From NCBI GenBank assembly GCA_016946835.1, contig JACVTC010000002.1, positions 3,165,001 to 3,229,000 on the forward strand: 64,000 bases of DNA. The letters are read 5' to 3'. Source of the stretch: Neocallimastix lanati (nom. inval.). Its lineage: Eukaryota; Neocallimastigomycota; Neocallimastigomycetes; Neocallimastigales; Neocallimastigaceae. Both the position numbers and the translations under genes were made by a program. Positions 39,244 through 51,424 of this stretch are shown in pieces (position 1 is the stretch's first letter; the number at the start of each line of letters is the position of its first letter). A model generated the notes under the pieces. The model ran no database searches. It had not been told where the DNA came from and saw nothing but the letters and a program-made list of their open reading frames with translations.

Positions 39244-40770
39244 ATGAATAAATATCAAATTATTGTAGCTCTTACAGCATCATGTGGTGGTTTACTTCTT
39301 GGTTATGAATTAGGTACAATGAACGTAGTGCTTGTGATGGATGGTTTTCGTATTTTTTTCAATCTTTGTACATGGGATGGTTCGAAACTTAATGCAAATG
39401 GTAAAAATATAGATAACGACGATGTTACTGACAAAGTGCCAGTTTATCGTAATTTAATTGAAACTAAAAATAAATCTTTTATTGAAGGTTTTATCACTTC
39501 AAGTTTTCTTCTTGGCGCTCTTTGTGGTGCACTTTTAGCTTCATATTTTGGTGAAAAATTCGGTAGACAAAGAACTATTATGCTCGGGGCTTGCATTTTC
39601 TCTTTTGGTGGAATTTTACAAGGTTGTTCTGTTCGTAGCTATATTATGATTTCCTTTGGTCGTTTGATTACAGGTATCTCTGTAGGATGTAATTCAGTTC
39701 TTTGTCCAACATATATTTCTGAAGTTGCTTCTGCAAAGATTAGAGGTACTCTTTCTTCATGCTTTCAACTAATGATTACTTTTGGTACTGTCACAGCAGC
39801 TATTATTAATGCTACTATTTGGTATTTCACTAATTTTAAGCCAAAGGATTTAAACTCTTACAGAAATGATAGTGGTGAAGTAGTAAATAATTTTGAATGG
39901 AGAATTTCACTTGGTTTACAAGCTATTCCCGGTATATGCCTTGCTATATTTTTATATTTTCTTCCAAAATCTCCAAGATGGTTATGTTCCAAAGATCGTA
40001 GTGATGAAGCTCTCAAAGTTCTTGCTAAATTAAATGATACTGATGAATATAATCCAAAAATTTTAGAGATTCTTAGAGAAATTGAAAATGATGTTAATTT
40101 CAAAAATGCTACAGGTACCTCATCTATTAAGGAACTTTTTGGTTCTGGTATTCGTCGTCGTACTTTTACTACTATTATTTTACAGCTTCTTCAACAATGG
40201 ACTGGTATCAATGTCATTATGTATTATCAATCTCAAATATACAGCTATTTAGGTTTTTCTAAATTTACATCAACTATTATTTTTCCAATTGTTAATAATT
40301 TTGTAAATTTCATATCCATCTTACCAACTATGTGGTATATAGATAAATTTGGACGTAAAATATTGTTATATGTCGGTGCACTTTTAATGATCATTTTCCA
40401 TATTTTAACCTGGGTATTTTCAATTCAAATTAGTAATGGCAAAATTTGGGGATATCTTACTGTTGCTAGTATTATTTTATTTATATTCTCTTTCGGTGCA
40501 ACTTGGGGACCAGTACCATGGGTTTATCAATCTGAAGTTTTTCCACTTCGTACTAGAATTAAGGGATCCGCTGTAGGTACTATTTCCAATTTTTTTAATA
40601 ATTGGATTATTACTTTTGTTGGACCACTTCTTATGGAAGCTTTAGGAGAAAGAACTTTCATTTTATTTTCAGTTAATTGTCTTATTGCTTTTTACTTTGC
40701 TTATTTCTTTTGTATTGAATCTAAAGGTCTTGATATAGAAGAAATGGATAGAATAATGAGTAAAGTTTAA
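39244..40770 (+). CDS. MFS sugar porter (hexose-type transporter)
   Basis: A single exon encodes 508 residues, typical of fungal sugar porters with 12 membrane helices. Family signatures occur in order: GGLLLGYELGTMN in helix 1, GEKFGRQR (103-110), GRLITGISVG (139-148) followed by YISEVASAKIRG, PKSPRWL (241-247) at the end of helix 6, QQWTGINVIMYY (317-328) in helix 7, DKFGRK (367-372), GPVPWVYQSEVFPLRTR (422-438) and ESKGLDIEEMD (492-502, a variant of the usual PETKG). QQ.TGIN and the PESPRWL and PETKG motifs are known sugar-contact or family-defining elements of hexose transporters. It should import monosaccharides, or possibly xylose, across the plasma membrane; the exact sugar cannot be read. 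The loop at 45-70 after helix 1 is polar and short. A decayed partial paralogue lies 1.8 kb downstream. Confidence 0.95.
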   Translation: MNKYQIIVALTASCGGLLLGYELGTMNVVLVMDGFRIFFNLCTWDGSKLNANGKNIDNDDVTDKVPVYRNLIETKNKSFIEGFITSSFLLGALCGALLASYFGEKFGRQRTIMLGACIFSFGGILQGCSVRSYIMISFGRLITGISVGCNSVLCPTYISEVASAKIRGTLSSCFQLMITFGTVTAAIINATIWYFTNFKPKDLNSYRNDSGEVVNNFEWRISLGLQAIPGICLAIFLYFLPKSPRWLCSKDRSDEALKVLAKLNDTDEYNPKILEILREIENDVNFKNATGTSSIKELFGSGIRRRTFTTIILQLLQQWTGINVIMYYQSQIYSYLGFSKFTSTIIFPIVNNFVNFISILPTMWYIDKFGRKILLYVGALLMIIFHILTWVFSIQISNGKIWGYLTVASIILFIFSFGATWGPVPWVYQSEVFPLRTRIKGSAVGTISNFFNNWIITFVGPLLMEALGERTFILFSVNCLIAFYFAYFFCIESKGLDIEEMDRIMSKV

Positions 40771-41437
40771 AAAAAAAAAAATAAATAAAAGGGAAAAAAA
40801 AATTTAGTTAATAAATATATTTAAAGGGAAATTGAGCAAATCTAGTAACGCTGATAGTTTGAAAGTTTATTAAATTAATAAGAATTTTCTAATTAACTCT
40901 AACTAGTTAAACGTTGTGATTTTAAGACTGATTATCATGGTTATTAAAACTTTTTTTTTTTTTTATGTATTTAAAAGTTTTAATCAGATTACGTAAACAT
41001 TCATTATTTGATTTAGTATTATTACGAATGATAATATGAAAAAATAAATAAAATATTAAAATAAATATTTGGGGGGATAAAAATAAATTATTCTTTTTAT
41101 TTATTTATTTATAAGCAGAATAAAAATAAACTATTAAAATTTATATAATTGTAATGATATTAAAAAAAAAAAACAAAAATAAAAATGTTTTGAAATTACT
41201 ATAACTTTTAAAATTGTAATAATATTGAAAACAAAAATAAACTAAAAATAAAGTAAAAGTAAAATGAAATATAGTAATAAAAATTAGAAAAAAAAAAAAA
41301 TAGGAAAAAAAAAATAGAAAAAAAAAAAAAAAAAAAAAAATTAAAAAATAAAACATAAAAAAAGAAAAAATAAAATAAAATTGGTTAAAAAAAACAAAAA
41401 CAATGTAAAAACATAATAAAATAAAAAAAAGTAATAA

Positions 41438-41471
<34 letters not shown>

Positions 41472-42580
41472 AAAAAAAAAAGAAAAATAAGAAGTTAAAT
41501 TTGATGTTATATTATTGAAAGTTTGATTAATTAAATTTTTATAATTTTTATTAAGATAAAACTAATAAAGTTTTTTCTTTTTTTTTTTACAATCTAGTTA
41601 TAAGGACTTGAAAAATACTTGTTAATATTAGAATTATTATCTTTATATATATATATTTATTATAGATAACATATTAATAAAAAGTTATATAGAAAAATAC
41701 TTGTTAATATTATAATTATTATTTATATATATATACATATTAATAAAAGGTTAAATAATTAAATGATATATATAGATTGAACTTAAAACTTTATATTAAT
41801 TATTTTTTTATATGAAGAGCTTTAGTAACAATTATAATTTTTGATAAAATTTCTTATTTATTCATCATTAATTTAGACCAAAATAAAAATATGTAAAAGC
41901 AACAAGAATTTAGAAATTATTTATTATCAATTTTTAATTTTAATTATTGAAATTTTATATATATTTTATATGCTTTTGTTTATTTATTAATTAAAAAATA
42001 TTATTTTAATTGGATTGTATAAATAAATCCTTATTTATTTTTATACATATTAAATTATGATTTTATTTTTTCAATAATCAAGTATCATTAAATTATTATA
42101 TATATTAATATTAAATATAATTCATATATTTTTAGGTTTATGTATAAAATAAGGTTAAAAATGGAAAAAAAAAATAAATATTTTAAATAAAATTTAAAAT
42201 TTAACTTTTCCATCAATAAAAGACCAAAGATTTATATATCATATTAATTAAAATCTATTTAAATTAATATATTTTATTATAATTATTTTAATAAACTATA
42301 ATTATTTTTAATATTATATATTTTGCTATTATATATTTTAAAATTGCCTTTTAATGCAATATCATATATGATAATAGTAATTAAATTATTGTGATTTTTT
42401 TTTTTTTTTTTTTTTACATTCACTGTATATACAATACTAAAACAATATTATTTTATATAATATAATATATAATAAATATATAATAATATAATAATTTTTA
42501 TTTAAAGTAATATTATTTAAAGTTATTACGATCTTTACTAATGACATTTTTTTTATTATACTAATAATAAATATGATATA
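40771..42580. other. intergenic DNA between transporter and its pseudogene
   Basis: AT-rich, with poly-A tracts around 41281-41341 and 41443-41470. A direct repeat of GAAAAATACTTGTTAATATT occurs near 41609 and 41693. No gene. Confidence 0.6.
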
Positions 42581-43190
42581 TTTGAAGACTACCGAGGAGT
42601 GAAATAATTAAAAATATTTAATAATTTCGAATGGGATTTACACTTTGTTTACAAGCTCTACCAGGTAGTGTTCTTGTCATTCTTATGATTTTCCTTCAAA
42701 AATCTTTTAGATGGTTATATTCTGTTTAAATTTTTTCTACATATAATACTGCAACAGTTAAAGGTGTACATGTTCAAAATGAATTCAATGTTATTCATGA
42801 AGATGTTATAGCAACTATTAACAATTAATTCTTACATTTATTGGAGAACTTTTTCAATGTTGTTATTCGTTGTCGTACTTTTTATGCTATTTTCCTCATT
42901 CATTTTTTCGTTTCAATAATAAGTTGGTTATTTCATTATAATATTATCGATTATAAATTTAAAATGAAGTTGAATTCACTAATTTCACATCAACTATCAT
43001 TTATTTAGCAGTTAAGTTTGTTAATTTTATTTCTACTTTTCCAATAATGTTAGGAAAATGATGTAAAACATTAATATTAAATATTGAAGTTATGAGAATA
43101 GCATTTCATATTTTAATATGAGTATTCTTCATTCAAGCATATAAAAGAACAATTTATTATTTTTTTATCAGTATTTTTCTTTTATGCATT
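42580..43190 (+). pseudogene. decayed partial copy of the sugar transporter
   Basis: Plus-strand frames broken by stops and frameshifts match residues about 205-402 of the transporter at 39244-40770, in order. NNFEW is followed by LCLQALPGS..FLQKSFRWL (parent ISLGLQAIPG..FLPKSPRWL), IRCRTFYAIFL (parent IRRRTFTTIIL), FTSTIIYLAVKFVNFISTFP (parent FTSTIIFPIVNNFVNFISIL) and FHILI.VFFIQ (parent FHILTWVFSIQ). The N-terminal half and the last two helices are absent. The signature residues PRW and QQWTGIN are lost. It is non-functional and probably a tandem duplicate under mutational drift to A+T. Confidence 0.88.
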
Positions 43191-43606
43191 TGTATTTTTT
43201 TTTTATTTCTATTCATAATATGAATGTAATATTTATAATAATTATTTTTGTTTTAATAATATTTTAAACAAATAATACAATTTTTATTTTAAATAATTAT
43301 TACAAGAAAAAAAAAATAGTTTAATGAAAACAAAAAAAATATTTAAGTAAAAGTTTAAGATTATTTTTTCATAAAATAAAACTATGAATTTAATGAATTT
43401 TAATATTAGGTTAGTGAATTTAGTATAAAGTATATAATAATTTTTATTATTAAAATCTATAATTTGATAAATTATATTTTAACTATTTAACAATACTTTC
43501 ATATATAATATATAATAATTAAAATATTTTTTAAAAACTTTATATGATTTTTATTATTACTAAATAAATTATTTATTTATTTTTTTTTTATAATAATTCA
43601 TTTTAT

Positions 43607-43658
<52 letters not shown>

Positions 43659-44605
43659 ATTCTTTTTATGAAGAATTTCAACATTTATTAACATAGAATA
43701 GTTAAACTATTTTATAATTTATAAATATTAAGGTTTATTATTTAAAAATATTAAGGTTTATTAAATATATATGCATGATGATAAAAATATAGTTTTTCGT
43801 TCTAATTACTTTTATGAATTATATATGGTAAAATATTAAAAAATTCCCTTGTTTTTAATTAATAATATGCATATTATTTATTATTATTAAAGCATTAATT
43901 CAAAAGCGCAGCATTTTAATTTAATATTTCATTATAATTAAAATTTAATTTATCTTTATTATCATCATTAAAAAAAAAAAAAAAAAAAAAAAAGTGATGA
44001 TAATAATAAATTAAATTTAAAATAGAATTATTTAAATCATTTTATTTATTTAAATAATGATAATTATTTATAACAATAATTCATATTTCTTAGTAAAATT
44101 ATAAATATATTATAAATATATATATTTTAAAGTATATATTTAACATTTTTATATATTAAGATCATATTCTTTTTTTTTTTTTTTTATTATATTTATAATT
44201 TATAAAAATATTTATATAAATCATTTTAAAATCATTTTTATTTATTATATTAATTAAATAACAATTTCTAAATAATAAAAATTATCATTAATAGTGATAA
44301 TCATAAGTATACTTTAAAATATATATATGTATTTTTAATGTATATTTTTAAATTAATAAATTGCTGTTAAATAATTATAAATAATTAAATCACAATATAA
44401 TTAATTTTATTTAATAAAATATTTAATAATATATTACAATTATATAAGATGTTTTGCTTTTAAATAATATTTGAAATATTAACATTTATATTTTAATATA
44501 AATCAACTAAATAATCACCCTTTATTATTTTTCATATAACAAATGATGATATTTTCAAATAAATATTTACTCAAATTTTATTTGTAATATTTTCAAATTT
44601 AAAAA

Positions 44606-44638
<33 letters not shown>

Positions 44639-45518
44639 TAAAACAAAAATTTAAATTTTAAATTTACAATAAAAGAATTTACATTTATTTTTCAAATATA
44701 TATATATATATTTATTAAAGTTAATAAATATTGTTTATTCTTTTTTTAATATAAAAATTAGTATAGTAATTTTAAATAATAATTGACATTATTTTTATTA
44801 TTATCAAATTAAATCCAATTATTTAAAATATTATCAAATCATTTTAAAAATAAAAAAAATAAAAAATAAAAAATAAAAAATTAAAAAAAAAAAATATATA
44901 TATATATATAAATAAAATTTAATTTATTTTTAAATTTTAATATTTCAATGATTATGAATTTTTAATTAATCTAATTTTTTTATTAAAAAAAAAAAAAAAA
45001 AAAAGTATATTTATTTTTCCAAATGATAACAAATCAAAACAAAACCGAGAAAAAATGCCATGAGATGTTGTAAAGCTCTTGGCATAGGATTTAAATAACT
45101 AAATTTTAGCTTTTTATATATTTAAATTTTTTTTTTTTTCTTTTTGTACATGAATTTATGAAACTCAATTTATGAATTTATAACATTTCTGATAGCTATT
45201 TCAATAAAAAAAAAAAATATATAAAAGAATCTGTTTATATTTTTATTTTAAAAATTAATTTTAAAACTTTTTTTTAATATGATAATTTTAAGATAAATAA
45301 ATAAAAAAAAAAATAAAATAAAAAAAATTATTTAAAATATGAATATTTTTTATTTATGAATGTTTAATAAAAATTTTTTTTTAATTAGGGTAATTTTTGA
45401 ATCAATTTTCTTTTTTTTTTTTTTAATATATTATTATAAGTATATAATTAAAAGGTTCTTTTAATTATCATATGAGTATTAATTAAATAATAAAAAACTG
45501 TAAATTTTAAATTATAAA

Positions 45519-45555
<37 letters not shown>

Positions 45556-45774
45556 GAAAGTGGAATAGAGAAATTCCTACAGTAAAAATTTTAATTATTA
45601 TAAACTTTAATTACTATTTTATCTTTTATTGATAGATAATTGACAAAATAAAAAAAAAAAAATTTATTAATTTTTACCATGTTTTTATTATATTACATAT
45701 TACATAAACGAAATAAAATATTATTATTAAACTCCGCTATATTCTAATTTATATTAAATATTATTTTTTTTTTT

Positions 45775-45811
<37 letters not shown>

Positions 45812-46192
45812 TAATATTCGAAACTTTATAATTATTGTTTATTCTTAATATTTATTATTAATTGTTTAACTATAAACAATAATTATAAACAATAATGATA
45901 AACAATTATATTAATTATGATAAATAATCAAATCAAAGAATTTATTATTATTTCATTTGTTCTATATTAATATAAAAATTATAAAATGAAATAAATTTAT
46001 TTATTTATTTATTTTTTTTTTTTTTTTATTGTGTAAAAATAATAATTAGATATAATTAATATAAAAATATTTTCTGAAAAAAAATATCAAATATATATAT
46101 ATATATATATAATTTTTTTCATAATATATAATCATAGACAAAATAAATAAAATAATAATATTAAAAAAAAAAAAAAATAGTAATAATAAAAA
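43191..46192. other. AT-rich intergenic region
   Basis: No gene. It contains a 47-base T run (43608-43654) and other long homopolymers. One small higher-complexity patch at about 45041-45110 can fold into a hairpin (TGCCA..GAG with CTC..TGGCA, 45057-45084). No RNA family is recognised. Confidence 0.65.
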
Positions 46193-48519
46193 ATGAATTA
46201 TAAATTAAAATTATTAATTCTAAGCGTAATTTCGAAAATTTGCGCAGTAAAATTTTCAGTTGTTTCATTTGAAGGTTCCTGTCAATTAGATATAGGGGGG
46301 ACAATTTATAAGATGAATCCCGATTCAGAAGTTCCAAATCTTTATAAAACTGACATTTCTGTTCAAACTGGCACAAAGTATATATTTAATACTAAATTAT
46401 TATTATAAATAATATTATTAGTATTATTAAAATAAAAAAAAAATAATAATAATAAAAAAAAAAATAATGGATAAAGAATAATAAATTAAAATTTTATAAA
46501 GAAAGATAATAAAAATTTTGGTTTAAAAAAAGGAAATGAATAAAGAATGATAATAAAAAATTTTTAAAGAATGATAACAAGAATTTTTTGTTTAACATTT
46601 ATAATTAAAAAATATTTAGCTTAATAATCCTTGAAATAGTAGAATAAATATAATGATAATAATAGAAAATTAAAATAGAAAAAAAAAATATGGATACTAA
46701 TGAATTATTAAATATATCATAATAATAGATATAACTATATTTGTGGAGGAAAAAAAGATGTTGATCGTATTATTTCTGGAGAAAATACTTATAATGAACT
46801 CTTTGGACGTTCTTTAACTATTTATGATATGCCAGAATTTGATTATCCAGCCTCTAAACCATGGACCAGATCTCTTGGCAGAACAGAACTTTTTGATCCA
46901 AACTATGTACCTATAGTTATAATTGATGTTGATAAAAGCTTCTTTGAAAATGCAGGTGGTATTTATAAATTTAACAAAGTAAATTTCATTTTAAAAGAAA
47001 ATGTCTTTACATTTGATGTAAGTATTAAATATATATATATATATATATTAAATAAGTAAATTCTAGAGGTTATTAATAATTTGTACAATTTATTAAATTA
47101 AAACTATTTATAATTTAATTTTTTATATATATATATTTATTAATAAAAAAAATGAAGAATGTAAAAGTTGAAACAAAAAATACCGATGAGGATAAATTTC
47201 AAATGAGAATTAAAATTCAGGATGATGATGGTATTTATCATAGAAATATTTTAAAATTTAGATCAAGCGCATACGATCCCGCCTTTATTCGTCAAATTAT
47301 ATATGGTGATATTGCACATGCTATTGGAAATCCAGCTCATGAATCTGTTGCTGTTCGTGTTTATCACAAAGATGGTACTCCAATCGGTTTATACGTTTTA
47401 CAAGAAGATGTAACTACAGAAAGCTTTATTAGAACTGCCTTCTACGGTAATCCAGATGGAACAATTAAAGAATATGTGAAAAGTCCAATTTATGATGGTG
47501 CTACTGGTGGTGATTTCAATGTTAATGATACTCATCACTTAGGAGCTTTTATCAGTGATACTGAAAATGATATGAAAAATGATTTATTAGAAATGACTAG
47601 ACAAGTTTATCTTACTGACCCTAGTGATCCAAATTCAGTTAAATATTTAGATGAAAATTGGCTTGATTTAGATACTTTCTATAAAGCTCTTGCTCTTGAA
47701 TATCTTGGTGGTCACTGGGACTCCTTCTGGTTCCTCACTTCAAATTTTGTTGTATATCATCCTGCTGAAGAAGTCGAAGGCGAAAAATATAATTATTCAA
47801 AATATAAATATTATTTCATAGATCAAGATTTCGATCAAACCTTTAGTATTGGTATGAAGCAATCTTTATCGGGAATGGAAAAGAAACCATATACAGAATA
47901 TGTTAATAGAAGTATTAATTATTGGCAAAATACTATTAATAGTGATGAAATTTCGAGTAAAACTGGTCAAAATTTAGATCCAGGAACTCGTGTTATAATT
48001 AATAAGTTTCTTGGATGTGATGGACAACCAACATGCGAATCAAAAAAAGCCTTTGAAGAACATTTAAAGTCTATTGTAAAATATATCTTTAATCCTATTG
48101 AAATGGGAAGAAAAGTCAATGGTTATAAGGAACGTTTAGATGAAGAAATTAAATGGGATACATCAATAGAACGTTTATATCATGCTGAAGATCCACATAT
48201 GAGTATTTATTATAATAATTACGATATGTTTATCAGAGCTCTTGATGTAGGTGTTTCTTCTTCTCACGGTATTATGAATTGGGTTAGCGATATGGCTGAA
48301 AATGTATGTAATCAATTTGGTATTCAGTATGATGAAGATGAAGAAAGCAATTCAAATAATAATGATCAAATTTACTCTGATGGTAACACCAGCATTAAAA
48401 ACGATTCACCTAGAACAAGTAATGCTGATGAAGAAAATGAAAATGGATCAAGTACATATAAAATTAATATATTTGTTGTTACATTGATGGCTATTTTGTG
48501 TACAATTTTTTTGAATTAG
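46193..48519 (+). CDS. CotH-domain secreted protein with probable GPI anchor
   Basis: Exons 46193-46377, 46729-47017 and 47158-48519 give 611 residues. Donors are GTATAT and GTAAGT; acceptors are TAG and AAG. Frames join cleanly to read TGTKYNYICGG and then FTFDNVKVE. The last acceptor lies six bases inside an ATG-led frame, so that ATG is not a start. Residues 1-19 are a signal peptide. A CotH kinase-like domain covers about residues 150-480: RSSAYDPAFIRQIIYG, VYHKDGTPIGLYVLQEDV and DGATGGDF, then YFIDQDFDQTFS with the acidic cluster Asp380/382/384, the family's metal-binding type motif. An Asn/Asp/Ser-rich linker is followed by a hydrophobic C-terminus (YKINIFVVTLMAILCTIFLN), which suggests GPI attachment. 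CotH proteins are abundant in anaerobic fungi, often with cellulosome dockerins; none is seen here. Bacterial CotH is a spore-coat protein kinase. The role of this one is unknown. Confidence 0.9.
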
Positions 48520-49234
48520 ATAGCAATATAATTATTATTTATAGTATTTAAAAAGAAAGAATATAAATTTATTATTCTTCATTAACTTTTTTTTTTTATT
48601 ATCGATAGTAAAAATATATATGTTATCAATTTATTCTTTGTAAATATATAAATCCATTGTTTTACAAAAACTATTTTATTATTAATAGTAAAATATATAT
48701 GTTATCAATTTATTCTTTGTAAATATATTAATTATCATATCATATCTATTATTAATTATAACATGTGGAAGTAAAGCTATTATTTTAATTTATGTATTAT
48801 CATCTTATAACTTTATATATTTTTGATATAACAGTTATATATGATAGTTTGTATTATGTTTTTAACCTTCATTAAATACTGATTATTATAAAATTATAAA
48901 AAAAAGAAAAAAAAAAAAAAAAAAAAATTAACTACTAATAAAATAAATTATATAAAATATAAAATAATTAAAAAAGTGCTAAAAGATTAAATTTGAAAAT
49001 TATGTATTCTCTAAAATTAATATTGATTATAAAATATTTAAAATTAAGATATTATATAATAATTAATTAAAAAAAAATATTCATTATGATTATGTTAATT
49101 TATTAATAATAATATAAGTATTTAAATATATTATAAAGATCCATAAGTAATGATAATATATTTAGTATTTAATATTATAAAATGTTAAAAATAATATAAT
49201 ATAATATATTATATTATATAAAATAATTTTTTTA
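48520..49234. other. intergenic DNA between CotH gene and LINE C
   Basis: AT-rich and without a gene. A block of about 45 bp (AAAATATATATGTTATCAAT then TTATTCTTTGTAAATATAT) occurs twice, near 48610-48650 and 48690-48730, in the 3' flank of the CotH gene. Confidence 0.65.
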
Positions 49235-49246
49235 TCATTTAAAGAT
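49235..49246 (+). repeat. target-site duplication of LINE C (left copy)
   Basis: TCATTTAAAGAT, repeated exactly at 50797-50808 after the poly(A) tail. Confidence 0.88.
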
Positions 49247-50796
49247 CTATAATTCAGTACCTATCTTTAATATTTTGACCAAATTATAGATCCATCTTTC
49301 TTTATTGGTAGTAACAAATTACCTAAAACTGACAACTGTACTTATCTTGGTATTCCTTTTGATGAATCGTTATCATTGAAGCCTATACAATCCAAATTAA
49401 ACAGTAATTTAAATATCAAGTTAAATTTGTACTTTCAATTTCTTATTAATAAATCTATTCCTCTTCCATTGAAGAAATATGCTTTAATTTCGTTTATTCT
49501 TAGTCTTGTTTTATGTTATGCTCCTCTCTTTCGTTCAAATAAGAGCAAATACTCCAAAGCTCAAAAAAATTATTAATAGAGGACTTTAATGAAGTTATAG
49601 ATTTAAATCTCGTAATTCTTATGTTAGTCTCTATGATATTACTCGTGAATTGAGAATACCTCCTCTTTCAGTTATCTGTGCTATATCTCAATTACGCTGC
49701 TTTAGAAAATGGAAAAACTCATCATGTATTATTAATCATCTCACTAATAATATTACTAATATCTCACATTACTCATGGACTAAAGAATCAAGGACTTTGG
49801 ATAAGAAATTAAATGGTAAAAAAACAAGTGAAATAAAAAAAAGTTTTATTGGGAAAGAGATGTTTTCAAACCCTCAAAAGCTAAAAAAGCAATTATTTAC
49901 AAGGAGAATGATTTTGGAATTTATTTTAGAAATCAAAAAACTTAACATTTCAATATCCTAAGTATCAGTTGGGATTCTTATGGATTTCTCGAATTAGGTG
50001 TGGTTTTAATTTTGATATTAGTATTTCCATTAAAAGAAAAATCGTCTCAGAAGATTGCCCTAAATGTTGCTCTTGTTGTGGTGTTAGTATACCTTGCTTT
50101 TCTCACTGGATCTTTGCCTGTAAAGAATTGGAAAATTACAGAAATTAAATCTTTACCTTTTCTAGATGATCTCTTTTTAAAGTTTGCAATAATAATTGAA
50201 CAAAAATCCTTGGATGTTTCTTAAGATTCAGAAAAGGATTATGATAATAATATTTTATTATTTTATATTGAGTGCCCTTCTTGGCGGGTGTTCAGTATAT
50301 TCAAAAATTAAAGTTAATGATGTGGAACAAAAATAATTAGTTGACAATATTTTTAAACAAAGTTCAACTTCGTCGACCGTTCTGTATTTTGTGGGGGATT
50401 GCAGAATTTCTAACTAACGTAATACCATTAATTTGTCGATCTTTTAGATTGCTGATGAAATGGTATTCCGTTGAATCTATTGAATCTACCGTTGCTAAGA
50501 GCGTCGACGTCTCAATGATAAGGCATGGATTTTCACCTCCAGGTGAAAGATCTGATACAGATTCGTTTGATAACACTAATACTGTAATTATTACTCGCAA
50601 TAATGGACGTGCTATTATCATCGATGAATGGGAAAAGTTAGATACTATTGCTTCTAACGCACTGTTATAAATTTATAATATATAATATTTAATTTCATGT
50701 ATTTTATTTTTTCTTTTAAATCATGTAATTTTATTATTATTATAAATTAAATAAAGTTATTCTCTAAGTCTAAAAAAAAAAAAAAAAAAAAAAAAA
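49247..50796 (+). mobile_element. LINE copy C, 5'-truncated and internally deleted
   Basis: A 1.55-kb non-LTR retrotransposon copy with a 12-bp target-site duplication and a poly(A) tail (50772-50796). It begins inside RT motif A (YNSVPIFNILTKL, compare LINE B YDSVPIFNILTKL). It then jumps straight to the post-RT segment (DPSFFIGSNKLP, compare DPTFYLGKNDIP), so RT motifs B to D are deleted. The zinc knuckle follows (CPKCCSCCGV..SHWIFAC), then a C-terminal tail ending in EWEKLDTIASNALL at 50668-50670. Stops and frameshifts break the frame. AATAAA lies at 50750-50755 before the tail. Apart from its 5' end, this copy is the best template for recognising copies A and D. Confidence 0.93.
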
Positions 50797-50808
50797 TCAT
50801 TTAAAGAT
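50797..50808 (+). repeat. target-site duplication of LINE C (right copy)
   Basis: TCATTTAAAGAT, identical to 49235-49246. Confidence 0.88.
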
Positions 50809-51159
50809 ATAATGATCATTGATTTATTAAATTAAATAGTAAATCTATTTTTTTTATTATTTTAATTAATATTTTATTATATATAATTATTTCATAATAA
50901 ATTTCAATTTTTTTTTTTTTTTTTTTTTTTAAATTTATTTTTTATTAATATTCTTTTGAATTTAATAATAATAAAAAATATTTATATTTTCTAAATAACT
51001 TAGTATTAATACTTTATTTTTTTTTGTGTTAATATGTAATTTGTTACATTGTTGCTTTTAAATGAAATAAAAATTATTTATTTTTAAAATTAAATAATTT
51101 AATTTAAATATGGATTAAATAATAATAAAAATTCAAAGTAAATATTTTAATAGTTATTA

Positions 51160-51340
51160 TACTTTATCAGCTGAGTTACGAAGGCATCACAAAAAACCTT
51201 AGATTCAACATAGAAGAAATTGGAAATGAGAAAAGCAAAAAGATAATAGGTAGAAGGAATATAGTTGGGTGGAGAAAAGAAGGATACTATTAGTATTAGT
51301 AGTATTAGTATATTAGTATCATATCTTTATAAATACTGAA
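51160..51340. other. higher-GC patch of unknown origin
   Basis: A plus-strand frame of about 40 codons reads YQLSYEGITKNLRFNIEEIG then NEKSKKIIGRRNIVGWRKEG. It ends in TAG and is followed by a TATTAG repeat. On the minus strand, GCCTTCGTAACTCAGCTGAT (51170-51189) looks like the first third of a tRNA (acceptor strand, TA, D-loop A box). No anticodon arm, T arm or 3' half follows, so it is not a tRNA gene. The patch may be a remnant of a mobile element. Confidence 0.35.
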
Positions 51341-51424
51341 TTAGCAAATGTAATAATCTAAATTTTTAAAATATAATTGTTATTGTATAAATAGCATATA
51401 ATAAAAATTCACTTAACACAAAAT

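Noticed and set aside
47152-47157. ATG at 47152 as start of the CotH gene
   Set aside because: The signal peptide and upstream CotH-domain sequence lie in exons 1-2, which splice in phase into 47158. The ATG is inside the intron end.
51165-51190. tRNA gene on the minus strand
   Set aside because: Only an acceptor/D-arm-like 20-mer is present. There is no anticodon arm, T arm or matching 3' acceptor strand.
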